Shown piece after piece: positions 1 to 10,600 of a stretch of DNA of 64,000 bases (within the stretch, counting starts at the first letter, position 1; every line of letters starts with the position of its first letter). The stretch is from contig CM077011.1 in assembly GCA_039090855.1 (NCBI GenBank), forward strand, positions 28,735,001-28,799,000. The letters are read 5' to 3'. The notes beneath the pieces are model-generated. The model saw nothing but the letters and a program-made list of their open reading frames with translations, was not told the DNA's origin and did not search any database. Source of the DNA: Macrothele yani. Lineage: Eukaryota > Arthropoda > Arachnida > Araneae > Macrothelidae. A program made the translations under genes and the position numbers.

Positions 1-322
1 ACTGGTATCGTAGGTTGGAGGTTTTGCCAGAATTCTTGTAGTCACGGTACACCCTTGCAATGGTCGTCCGTGAAAATCCGAACTTCGTTTCTACCTCCGA
101 AATACTATGGCCCATCTCACGAGCTCCAACTGTGACAACGCTTTGAAAATCGCTTAAATTGTTTTAACTTGTCATTCTCATGCCGAAAACAGTTCTCACA
201 GCTGGCAAGAATGTCTATCGCCTTATATATGCATTGGCGGACCCAACCGAGTTCGCTCATAGGTGACGTTGCTATGTATTTTGCATAAGCTCGTCGGTAC
301 CAGTTTTTCTGGCACTTCAGTG
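1..322 (-). mobile_element. Tc1-like DNA transposon, 5' part (runs off the window)
   Basis: On the minus strand this reads VVTVGAREMGHSISEVETKF then GFSRTTIARVYRDYKNSGKT, the N-terminal helix-turn-helix of a Tc1 transposase. The element end is a TIR that reads CACTGAAGTGCCAGAAAAAC on the minus strand, next to a TA dinucleotide at 323-324. A stop follows the initiator region (MRMTS*). The rest lies beyond the left edge. Confidence 0.8.
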
Positions 323-324
323 TA

Positions 325-973
325 TATCATCATCATCATCATAATAATCATTGTCAACCATTATCAATCCACTGCTGGACGAAGGTCTCTCCAAGCCTCT
401 TCCACAACGGTCTGTCTTGTGCCAGTCTCCTCCATGTTACTCCCGCATACTTTCGAATTTCGTCCACCCATCTCCCATGTGATCTTCTTCTAGGTCTTTT
501 CCTGTCCCTTGGAATCCAATCTAAAATGTTGGCTGTCCATCGATGGTCTGTCCTTCTGGCAGTATGTCCAGCCCATTGCCATTTCAGGGATTTAACTCTG
601 ATCATGATGTCTTCTACTCTTGTCATTTTTCGGATCCACGAGTTCCTCTTCTTATCTCTTTTGGTTACACCAAGCATGCACCTGTCCATGCTTCTTTGAG
701 TTGTCTGCAGCCTTTGTATGTCTCTTTTAGGTAATGTCCACGTTTCTGCACCATATGTAAGCACTGGAAGGATGCATTGATCAAAAACTTTTCTTTTAAG
801 ACATAATGGCATATTGCTCTTGAAAATTAAGCTGTTTCTTCCGAAAGCTCTCCAGACAAAATTTATGCGCCGATTAATTCCTTCATCAATGTGTCCTTCA
901 CTTGATATCTGCTGTCCAAGATAAACGCACGTATCTGTTATCTCCAGCTTTTCTCCATCGATCGATAAATCTT
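325..973 (-). mobile_element. RTE-type LINE copy 1, 5'-truncated 3' end
   Basis: The minus strand encodes the C-terminal part of the same reverse transcriptase protein as the copy at 996-2943 (residues [20 protein letters not shown] to QQWIDNG). It ends in the family's trinucleotide tail, seen here as (ATC)n at 325-351. The 5' break is at about 973. It is head-to-head with copy 2, with only a (TA)n stretch between. Confidence 0.85.
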
Positions 974-983
974 ATATATATAT

Positions 984-995
984 ATATAAACTAAA
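984..995 (+). repeat. Left target-site duplication of LINE copy 2
   Basis: ATATAAACTAAA at 984-995 is repeated exactly at 2944-2955, directly after the ATG-repeat tail of the LINE. This 12-bp direct repeat fits target-primed reverse transcription. Confidence 0.6.
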
Positions 996-2943
996 AGTAA
1001 CCAAAGCTCTTATGGAAACAGCAACAAAATTAGCTGGGTCTAAGAACAAGTTGCATGTAAACAAATTATCAGGAAAAACCAAAATGTTGATGCAAAAAGA
1101 AGAGAGATGAGGACAACTAAAGAAGATGTGACTTCCAAAGTGGAATATATAGAGCTATGCAAGACAGCACGAAAAAGTATCACTGAAGACGTAAGGAAAT
1201 TCAACTGTGAGCTAGTGAGGAAAGCAATTGAAAACAACCAAAGCCTAAAGATAGCAAAGGGACATCTCAGTAAGGGAAGAAAACAGATTATGGCTCTGAG
1301 AAAAGAAGATGGTTCTGTAACAAGAAATAGAGGCGAAATTTGACAAGAGTGAAAGATTTCTACTCCAAATTATATGAAAGGGATGATACATGTACTCCAG
1401 ACATCATGAAAGGTACCAGAGTTCTTCCAGTCCTCCCAGCAGAAGTTGCTCATGCAATCAAGAACATGAAGCGGGGGAAAGCTCCAGGAGAAGATGGAAT
1501 TACTATAGACATCATACAAGAAGCAAGTGGAGAAATTGAAACAGTACTCGCCCAAATTTTCACTCGATGCCTTAATGAAGGGAAGATTCCTGAGGATTGG
1601 AACACCGCTACAATGATCCTGCTACATAAAAAAGGTGACATTGAGGATCTCAGGAACTACAGACCTATCAGCCTCCTATCAGTGGTTTATAAAATCTTCA
1701 CTAAAGTTCTTTCACACCGCTTGAAGGTAACACTGGACATGGCTCAACCGAGAGAACAAGCTGGATTCAGGAGTGGCTACAGCACAATAGATCATATCCA
1801 TGTACTGAGAGAACTAATTGAAAGAGCGAGGGAATATGAACTTCCATTGTGCATGGCTTTTATCGATTATGAAAAAGCCTTTGATTCGGTGAAACCATCA
1901 GCAGTTACCACGGCTCTGAAATCCTGCGGTATTGAAGATGCATACATTAATATTATTAATAACATCTATGAAAATGCAAGTGCAAAGATTCGGCTGTTTG
2001 AAAATACAACACACATAAAAATTGGAAAGGGAGTGAGACAAGGTGACACCATATCTCCGAAGCTCTTTAATGCCACATTGGAGGGTGTTTTTCAGTCACT
2101 GAACTGGGAAAACAAAGGGATAAAGATTCATGGAGATTATCTAACCCACCTTCGTTTTGCTGATGAAGTAGTCATTTTTGCAACTACCCCATCAGAGCTG
2201 CAGAGTATGATCCAGGAACTTGCTGACAAGAGTAAAGAAGTGGGATTAAAAATGAACTTTCAGAAGACAAAAGTGATGTTCAATGCTTTTACAAGAAATG
2301 AAGATTTATCGATTGATGGAGAAAAACTGGTGATAACAGATACGTATGTTTATCTTGGACAGCAGATATCAAGTGAGGGTCACATTGATGAAGAAATTAA
2401 TCGGCGTACAAAACTTGCCTGGAGAGCTTTTGGAAGAAACAGCATAATTTTCAAGAGCAATATGCCATTATGTCTTAAAAGAAAAGTGTTTGATCAATGC
2501 ATCCTTCCAGTGCTTACGTATGGTGCAGAGACGTGGACCTTAACTAAAAGAGACATACAAAGGCTGCAGACAACTCAAAGTAGCATGGAGAGGTGCATGC
2601 TTGGTATAACCAGGAGAGATAAGAAGAGGAACTCGTGGATCCGAAAAATGACGAGAGTGGAAGACATCATGATCAGAGTTAAATCCCTGAAATGGCAATG
2701 GGCTGGACATACTGCCAGAAGGACAGACCATAGATGGACAGCCGAAATTTTAGATTGGATTCCAAGGGACAGGAAAAGACCCAGAAAAAGACCACATGGG
2801 AGATGGGTGGATGAAATTCGTAAATATGCGGGAGTGACATGGAGGAGACTGGCACAAGACAGACCGTTGTGGAGGAAACTTGGGGAGACCTTCGTCCAGC
2901 AGTGGATTGATAATGGTTGACAATGATGATGATGATGATGATG
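996..2943 (+). mobile_element. RTE-type non-LTR retrotransposon (LINE) copy 2
   Basis: A 5'-truncated LINE carrying the reverse transcriptase part of ORF2. It ends in a short microsatellite tail (TGATGATGATG...), as is usual for the RTE clade, and is flanked by a 12-bp target-site duplication. At least four further fragments of the same family lie in the window (325-973, 19078-19335, 22264-23905, 43660-44189). The endonuclease domain is absent. It is the longest copy here. Confidence 0.88.
1107..2920 (+). pseudogene. LINE ORF2 reverse transcriptase, frameshifted
   Basis: Two frames join at about 1335-1343: [20 protein letters not shown]...VTRNRGE, then [15 protein letters not shown] onward. 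Compared with copy 4 (GAAAGTTTGACAAG), one base is missing here (GAAATTTGACAAG). Reverse transcriptase motifs are clear in the 1340-2920 frame: [20 protein letters not shown], then [12 protein letters not shown] with the motif A Asp near residue 176, then [14 protein letters not shown]. In the catalytic box, where FADD is expected, the sequence is RFADEVVIF (Asp to Glu at 2165-2167). The C-terminus runs to QQWIDNG at 2917. With the frameshift and the altered active site this copy is probably dead. Confidence 0.88.
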
Positions 2944-2955
2944 ATATAAACTAAA

Positions 2956-3630
2956 TTAAAATCAGCTGTTACTTCCATTTATTATGCTTATCTTAGTTTA
3001 TTTCATGTTTCCGTTTGAAATCAAAAGTTCTTTCGTTTTCTGATTTCCGTACTGTGTGAGAAAGCTGCGAACCATAACTCATGCTGTAAGCATCACTCTA
3101 ATTTGGTACACATGTGTCACTTTGGGGGGCTTTTCTCACAGTTGCACGGCGTCTTCTCTGACTTATCGGTCGGAGAGAAAGAATACGGTAGCTTCAGTTC
3201 CTAAGAAAAAAAAACCCTACGAAATTCAAGTTTTTACTGAAAAGAAAAATGCGCAAGTAACTCCACGTTCTCTCCCTTTTCATGTTAACTGAAACATTAA
3301 AAGTATTGTTACATAATTTTTTTTTCACCTTTCCGCGGTGGCCTCTTCAGCTGGTCGGCCGAAGAGGAAGAATACAGTAGTGTAAGAAAAAATAAAAAGC
3401 TTAAAAAAAATGCGGGATACCTCATTTTCTCTTCCTTTTAATATTTACCGAAACGTTGAAAATGTAGTTACATAGTTTCGGAATACTAACTATATTTTTC
3501 TAGCCTCGGCTTATACTGAGGATCGTCTTATCTATGAATGAATATTAAAAGTTAACGCGCTCGGCTAGTTATCGAGAGTTCCGTGGTTCAATTCCACGGC
3601 GGCGGCTGTAAAACAATTTTTCGGTTGCCA
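2956..3630. other. Intron sequence without recognised genes
   Basis: AT-rich sequence with two similar C/G-rich patches (near 3140-3200 and 3330-3380, each containing a TCGGTCGGAGAG/TCGGCCGAAGAG-like motif). No supported coding region was seen. Confidence 0.5.
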
Positions 3631-3635
3631 CGTGG

Positions 3636-3858
3636 CTTTTTTTTTTTTTATTGTAGGTTTAACGACCACCGTGAGCAACTCAATGGGCTATAAGCAGTCG
3701 CCCGTCCCTAATTTAGGGTCACTGGTTCCAGGGAAGGGAGAGAGCCAGTGCCGTAAGACAAACACAACATCCATGCCTGACCGGGATTCAAACCCGGACC
3801 CCGTTCGGACGAATGATCAGAGGCCAACGCCTTAGACCACTGCGCCACCAGGGCGGCC
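3636..3858 (-). repeat. tRNA-derived SINE (family A), copy 1
   Basis: On the minus strand it starts with GGCGCAGTGGTCTAAGGCG (A-box-like) and has GGGTTTGAATCCCGG (B-box) about 45 bases on. A conserved body (GTCTTACGGCACTGGCTCTC, ACCCTAAATTAGGGACGGG) follows and it ends in a poly-A tail, seen as poly-T at 3637-3649. A near-identical CCACGTG flanks both ends. Confidence 0.88.
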
Positions 3859-3978
3859 CACGTGTTTTTGGAACGTAGAAGGAGCGATGTATTTATTTAT
3901 TAAAAAAAAAATGGGAAATTTAACCAATTCGACAAAAATACGGTAAACTTAGTTTTCTCCTTTGTTTATAATTTTATA

Positions 3979-4182
3979 TTGAAGGTTTAACGACCACCGT
4001 GAGCAACTTAATGGGCTGTATGCAGTCGTCCGTCCCTAATTTAGGGTCACTGGTTCCAGGGAAGGGAGAGAGCCAGTGCCGTAAGACAAACACAACATCC
4101 ATGCCTCACCGGGATTCGAACCCGCACCTCTTTCGGACGAATGATGAGAGGCCATCGCTTAGACCACCGCGCCACCGGGTGC
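3979..4182 (-). repeat. tRNA-derived SINE (family A), copy 2
   Basis: Same family and orientation as copy 1, about 90% alike by eye. B-box GGGTTCGAATCCCGG is intact; the A-box reads GTGGCGCGGTGGTCTAAGCG. Confidence 0.88.
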
Positions 4183-4452
4183 TTGTAATATAATTCAGGG
4201 CGGATCGAAATGGAAAACACATAAGGTCGTTTCTCCAGGTACAAACTAATCAGTTGCAAGTTCACCCGGTAAAAGCAAAGCAAAGTCAGCTAAGAACAAA
4301 TTGGTCACAAGGTCGGTTAAGGTTGTGAAAACTTCTTTGAATTGAGTTTTTTGTTTTTGTTTACCAATGTTTTTCGATCTTGATATGCAGTTTAATTTTT
4401 CATTATGGCTTTTGTATCTGATATTGTTATTTTCGCCCCCCCTTTTTTTTAG

Positions 4453-4649
4453 AGCCACAAGCACTGAAAGTTTGAGATCTCAGCTGAAAGCGCTCATATG
4501 CGGGGATGCAGACAGTTGCAGAGGACTTCCGCTTCAAGCCACAGCCAACATGACGCCCATCATTGCAGCTGCATACCTCGGGAAATTTGAAATAGCACGC
4601 ATCTTGGTAGAGAAAGGGTTCCTGATAATGAAACCTCACGATCCACAAT
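4453..4649 (+). CDS. TRPC exon A: last ankyrin repeats
   Basis: The exon reads [18 protein letters not shown]..., then [20 protein letters not shown] (ankyrin) and KPHDPQC. A strong polypyrimidine tract ending TTTTTAG precedes it; a second AG two bases later makes the exact start (4453 or 4455) uncertain. The donor is placed at 4650, giving aat|gttggt. This donor is weak, but it is the one that matches the phase of exon B and rebuilds the family motif PHD-x-x-C-x-C. In-frame translation past it reaches a stop at 4667. The entry phase (2 or 1) shows that at least one coding exon lies upstream. Confidence 0.85.
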
Positions 4650-7600
4650 GTTGGTGCAGATTTCACTAAGTATCCCTTTGCATGTTCTGTCTATTTGTTT
4701 TTACAGATTGTTTAGTGGCGTGAAAACTAGAACTCGTTTAATAAAGAGCTAATCTCCAGTCAATTTCTTATTTAGCTTCAACACTGAGATTCCAGTTTAT
4801 TACGAACACCTCCAAACATCACATAAATGAATGACTCCAAACGAAAGGCTGAACGTGAGCGTTTTGTGAAGTATAAATCAAACAGATCAGCTCTTCGAAA
4901 ATCACTAAGCGTAAGATTGAGCGTCTGAATAGGCGGAACGAGTAGTCTGAGCGGCTTTAACTCTCAGGACACGTCGTGAGAGTTAACGCCAGTCTTGACA
5001 GTTTGAGAACCTTTTAAACGTCTGTCCTTCTCGGTTTCTTCCGCGCAACCGTATGACATACATACCTCAGAGGTGACGCTCATGTCAAGACCGCAACAAT
5101 GCAGCTATAAGCTTCGTCGGTGTAGCTTAATTCGGCGGCTCCAGCGCATTAAGATATTGGTTCGATTCGCGCCACTGGCAAACGGTTTTTACGCTATATT
5201 GTCTTCCGAACGTAGAATGAATCTCCTGCCGTTGGGTTGTTTGAAAAAATGTATGATGTTCGTTCCACACATCATTCGGAATTAACCCGTAGCTGGTGAG
5301 GGGTGTTATTGGAACGCAACTTGTGAGGTGTGGTGAGTAACACCCCGAAATTAATTTTCGTTTGCACTCAATAAAATTAAACAAATTAAAACAAGAAAGT
5401 TTCCTGGGATATTCACACTATTTGTCAATGTATTCATAAGATTGATAAATAGTGTGAATAGTAAGGTGTGTTCGGAGAAGACCTGCAAAATTTGATCCAC
5501 CTGATCTACCAGAATTCCTTCTACAGTGAGCTCTCCTTCAAGCGTGGTTTGCCGGCTGACCAGGAAACCATCGATTTCGTCCCGGTCCTTTTTGAAGGGG
5601 ACATATATATGAAGCACATGTCAAGACGGTAAAGTTGCGGCGACAAACTTTGCCGGTCTAGCTTAATTGAGAAAGCATTCGGCTCCGGAGCAAAAGGATG
5701 TGGACTCGATTTCCACCACCGACAGACAAATGACTTTTATGATGTTAACGTCAGTAGCAGATGTTTGGCGTGATAGGTGCGCGGCGCAGAGAACTTCCGC
5801 GATCGGCGATCCTGTAGGCAAACGCTACTGGCAAAAACTGGCAAAAATCGTGCGAAAGCACAGAAGGGCCACAACCGGGCAAATCACAACAGAATTCGAC
5901 ATTGGTTTTTAAAGGGTCATCTCCGAACACACCACAAAATGGCTTACATTAGCCGACGATAATGTTGCCAGTCGCCTCTCATCCACCAGCTGTTTCCGTT
6001 CACAGGATTAATGACGCCTCTGTCAGCTGTTTTGGTCCATAGAATCAATAACGCTTCTGACCTACCAGCTGTTTCTGTCCACAGGATTATTGCCGTATCT
6101 GACGCACCCGCTGTTTTTGTCCACAGGATAATCGACGCCTCTGATCCACCAGCTATTTTCGTCCACAGGATCATTGACGAATCTGATCCACTAGCTGTTT
6201 CCCTCCACAGGATCATTGACGAATTTGCTCCACCAGCTGTTTCCGTCCACAGGATCTTTGACGAATTTGATCCAGCTGTTTCCGTCCACAGGATCTTTGA
6301 CGAACTTGATCCAGCTGTTTCCGTCCACAGGATCTTTGACGAACTTGATCCAGCTGTTTCCGTCCACAGGATCTTTGACGAATTTGATCCACCTGATCCA
6401 GCTGTTTCCGTCCATAGGATCTTTGACGAATTTGATCCACCTGATCCAGCTGTTTCCGTCCATAGGATCTTTGACGAATTTGATCCACCTGATCCAGCTG
6501 TTTCCGTCCACAGGATCTTTGACGAATTTAATCCAGCTGTTTCCGTCCACAGGATCTTTGACGAATTTAATCCAGCTGTTTCCGTCCACAGGATCTTTGA
6601 CGAATTTGATCCAGCTGTTTCCGTCCACAGGATCTTTGACGAATTTGATCCAGCTGTTTCCGTCCACAGGATCTTTGACGAATTTGATCCAGCTGTTTCC
6701 GTCCACAGGATCTTTGACGAATTTGATCCACCTGATCCAGCTGTTTCCGTCCACAGGATCTTTGACGAATTTAATCCAGCTGTTTCCGTCCACAGGATCT
6801 TTGACGAATTTGATCCACCTGATCCAGCTGTTTCCGTCCACAGGATCTTTGACGAATTTGATCCACCTGATCCAGCTGTTTCCGTCCACAGGATCTTTGA
6901 CGAATTTGATCCACCTGATCCAGCTGTTTCCGTCCACAGGATCTTTGACGAATTTGATCCACCTGATCCAGCTGTTTCCGTCCACAGGATCTTTGACGAA
7001 TTTGATCCACCTGATCCAGCTGTTTCCGTCCACAGGATCTTTGACGAATTTGATCCACCTGATCCAGCTGTTTCCGTCCACAGGATCTTTGACGAATTTG
7101 ATCCACCTGATCCAGCTGTTTCCGTCCACAGGATCATTGACGAATTTGATCCACCAGCTGTTTCCGTCCACAGGATCATTGACGAATTTTATCCACCAGC
7201 TGTTTCTGTTCACAAGATCATTGGCGTCTCTGATCCACCAGCTGTTTCGTCCACAGGATCATTGACACCTCTGATCCACCAGCTGTTTCCGTCTTCATGA
7301 TTATTGACGCCTCTGATCCACTTACTGTTTTAGTCAATAGGATCATTGACGCCTCTGATGCACCAGCTGTTTTCGTCCTTACGATTATTGACGCCTCTGA
7401 TCCACTAGCTGTTTTAGTCCATAGAATCATTGACGTCTCTGATGTATTAGCTGTTTTCGTCCACAAGATCATTGACGAATCTGATCCACCAGCGTTTTCC
7501 GTCCACAGGATGCTTGACGAATTTGATCCACCAGCTGTTTCCGTCCACAGGATCTTTGATGAATTTGATCCACCAGCTGTTTCTGTTCACAAGTTCATTG

Positions 7601-10600
7601 ACACCTACTATCCACCAGCTGTTTCCGTCCACAGGATCTTTGATGAATTTGATCCACCAGCTATTTCTGTTCACAAGTTCATTAATGACACCTACGATCC
7701 ACCAGCTGTTTTGTCCACAAGATCATTGACACCTCTGATCCACCAGCTGTTTCCGTCTTCGTGATTATTGACGCCTCTGATCCACTAGCTGTTGTTGTCA
7801 ATAGGATCATTGACGCCTCTGATGCACCAGCTGTTTTCATCTACAGTATCATCGACGCCTTTGATCCACCAGCTGTACTGATCCACAGGATCATCGAAGC
7901 CGCTGATCCACCAACTGTTTTCGTCCACACGATCATTGATGAATCTGATCCATGAGCTGTTTCCGTCCAGAGGATCATTGACGAATTTGATCCACTTGAT
8001 CACCAGCTGTTTCTGTTCACAAAATCATTGACGCCTCTGATCCACCAGCTGTTTCCGTCCACACGATCATTGATGAATCTGATCCATGAGCTGTTTCCGT
8101 CCAGAGGATCATTGACGAATTTGATCCACTTGATCACCAGCTGTTTCTGTTTACAAAATTATTGACGCCTCTGATCCACCAGCTGTTTCCGTCCACAGGA
8201 TCATTGATGAATTTGATCCACCTGATCCACCAGCTGTTTCTGTTCACAAGATCATTAACGCCTCTGATCCACTGGCTGTTTTCGTCCATAGGATCACCGA
8301 TTGCTGGAAGATTTTTAGCGCAAAGCGTCAATCACGATAGACCCTCGCCACGGTTATGCGTGAAAAGCCAAGGTAGATGACCGTTTCGGAGATGCTCAAA
8401 CTGGCACGCCTTGATTCAACTGTCTTGCCACATTCAGAGTTGTTCAGATCACCTGTTTTACCCATTTGCACTCTCAATCGGACGCTAACTATTGCTCGAT
8501 GGCCCAGTCTTCCTGATTTATTCCACACACTTCGGTAAAATGCCGTCTTACGTGTTGGAATGAATCATTTATGTGACCAGAACAGGTGTACCTGAGAAAT
8601 GGAATCTCAGTGTCTGTGTGCAAATGTTTTAAAGAAGATTGCAACATGAATTAAGACAAGCAATTGACCGACGTAGGGCGTTCCTAAGCCTAACATACGA
8701 AGAGATAAAAAAGTACATATTACAAAAACGCACCTTTATTTTCCCACATAGTCAGTCTCCCCTGAATTTTGTACCGATCGTAGTGTTGGCAAATTCCTGC
8801 TGTAAAAAGCGTTTTATCTTTCTCCTCAAGCCAACACTTCGTTGCCTTCTTCAATTTAGAAACATCCGCAAAACGCCTATCCAGAACATCCAGTCGCAAG
8901 TTTCCTCGTCGTTTACTCTTAATGGCTTCACGGAATTATCGCAGTAACGCGGCATAATAGGCGACATTCATAGTCCTTTTTTGAGAGAAGTAATGAATTA
9001 ACATCAACTCTTTTGATTCCCAAAAAATGGTAGCCATTATCTTCCCTGTAGATGTTTGTGTTGTGAACCTTTTTGGTGGTGGTGATCCATGTTGTTTCCA
9101 CTGCATTCTGTCTTGTTTAGTATCAGGGTCACAATGGTGAAGCCACGTCTCATCACCAATACCAATACAGGAATAGAAGTCATCTGGCCCGGCGGCGCAG
9201 TGGTCTAAGGCGCTGGCCTCTGATCATTCGTCCGTAAGGGGTCCGGGTTCGAATCCCGGTGAGGCATGGATGTTGTGCTTGTCTTACGGCACTGGCTCTC
9301 TTCCTTCCCTGGAACCAGTGACCCTAAATTAGGGACGGGCGACTGCTTATAGCCCATTGAGTTGCTCACGGTGGTCGTTAAACCCCCAGTAAAAAAAAAG
9401 TCATCTGGATTGCGATTAATGATGTCGAGTTGAACCTGACTTGCTTCAACACGATCATTCTTCATCTCAGGTGTCAACATTCGAGGAACCCATCAGGCAC
9501 TGACCTTAGACATCCCCACCCCTCATGCAAAATGATTCAAACATTGCCTCTCTGTACTTAACTTCAGTTCTTCAGCAGTCTGTATGACATGGATTTTCCG
9601 GTTTGACATCACCAGGCTCTTCACTTTCTTGCACATTTTATCTGTGGCCGCCTCCGCTGATCGTCTCTCGCTAGCTGTTCGCACCGCTGACAATTTTTTT
9701 TTTTTTTTTGTGGGGCGAGGGTTCAACTACCACCGGTTTAACTATCTCTCCTTCCTGGAACCAGTGGTCTCAAATTTGGGACGGACGACTGCTTGTGCCA
9801 ACAAAATGGGTTACAAGCAGTCGTCCGTCCCAAATTTGAGGCTACTGGTTCCAGGAAGGAGAGATAGCCAGTGTCGTAAGACAAACACACCATCTGTGCT
9901 TCACCGAGATTCGAACCCGAGCACATCTCTGACGAACCATCAGGTGCCAGCCCTTAGACTACTGAGTCACCTAGATGGCACATTGCTGACGGTTCAAAGA
10001 GCTAGTAGAAACATCGGTATTATAAACGTAACATTTTTTTAGAGGGGCGCCAAAAAGTGTCTAAAATATACACGAAGTATTTTAATCATTGTTATAACTA
10101 ACTAACAATCAATTAAAGCAACACAAAATTTCACAAAATCAGTATTTCGGTACAGACGCACTCACCCTTTGGGAATGATTCTTTGTAATGAGTATTATAT
10201 TTAATCTGGTTTCTGAAAAGCTGAAGAGAGATCTGAAATGTCTCGCTGGCATTTTGTCTTTATATTTCCTCTTTTGCCACAGATTTCCGTTTATTTTCTT
10301 TGCCGAGCAGCTTCTCTGAACTTGAAGTTCCAACGCGCTGACTTTGGTAAGCCACAAGGAAAGTCGAAGAATGATAAAACGATATTTTACTAATACTTGC
10401 GAAACTGTTCTGTTTTCTAGTTTGATTCCAGCAGAAACTTACTGCGCATCAATACGACGATCCTTCTTATATTACTTTAACCAGTTTAGAATGCACCAAT
10501 TTCCACTGTTTTATAAAATTTCTCCAACAGGAAAGTTTCTCATCCCATAGATGCGTGGTTCTTTACAAAATATGGATTAATCCATCGCAGAAGATGCCTT

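Larger units (their letters stand above)
8620..10020 (-). mobile_element. Mariner-type transposon remnant containing two SINEs
   Basis: The minus-strand transposase pieces, interrupted by SINEs at 9188-9397 and 9691-9980, run [20 protein letters not shown], then [17 protein letters not shown]. After the first SINE they continue [40 protein letters not shown] and [20 protein letters not shown]. The first catalytic Asp (GDETW) is kept. The segment with the second and third catalytic Asp (HDNARPH and SDYHLF in intact mariners) is deleted between ...[10 protein letters not shown] and [14 protein letters not shown]. Non-functional. Confidence 0.82.

Noticed and set aside
5944..7300. Four long overlapping ORFs (340-429 codons) on both strands
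   Set aside because: They are the four stop-free frames of the 39/42/48-bp minisatellite; all unit sizes are multiples of three, so open frames are expected without coding function.
9188..9275. tRNA-like segments as genuine tRNA genes
   Set aside because: Every one is attached to a conserved SINE body, most with poly-A or target duplications, and none gives a clean cloverleaf with a normal acceptor stem and anticodon loop.
10139..10357. 72-codon minus-strand ORF
   Set aside because: No motif or neighbour supports it; such lengths are expected by chance.
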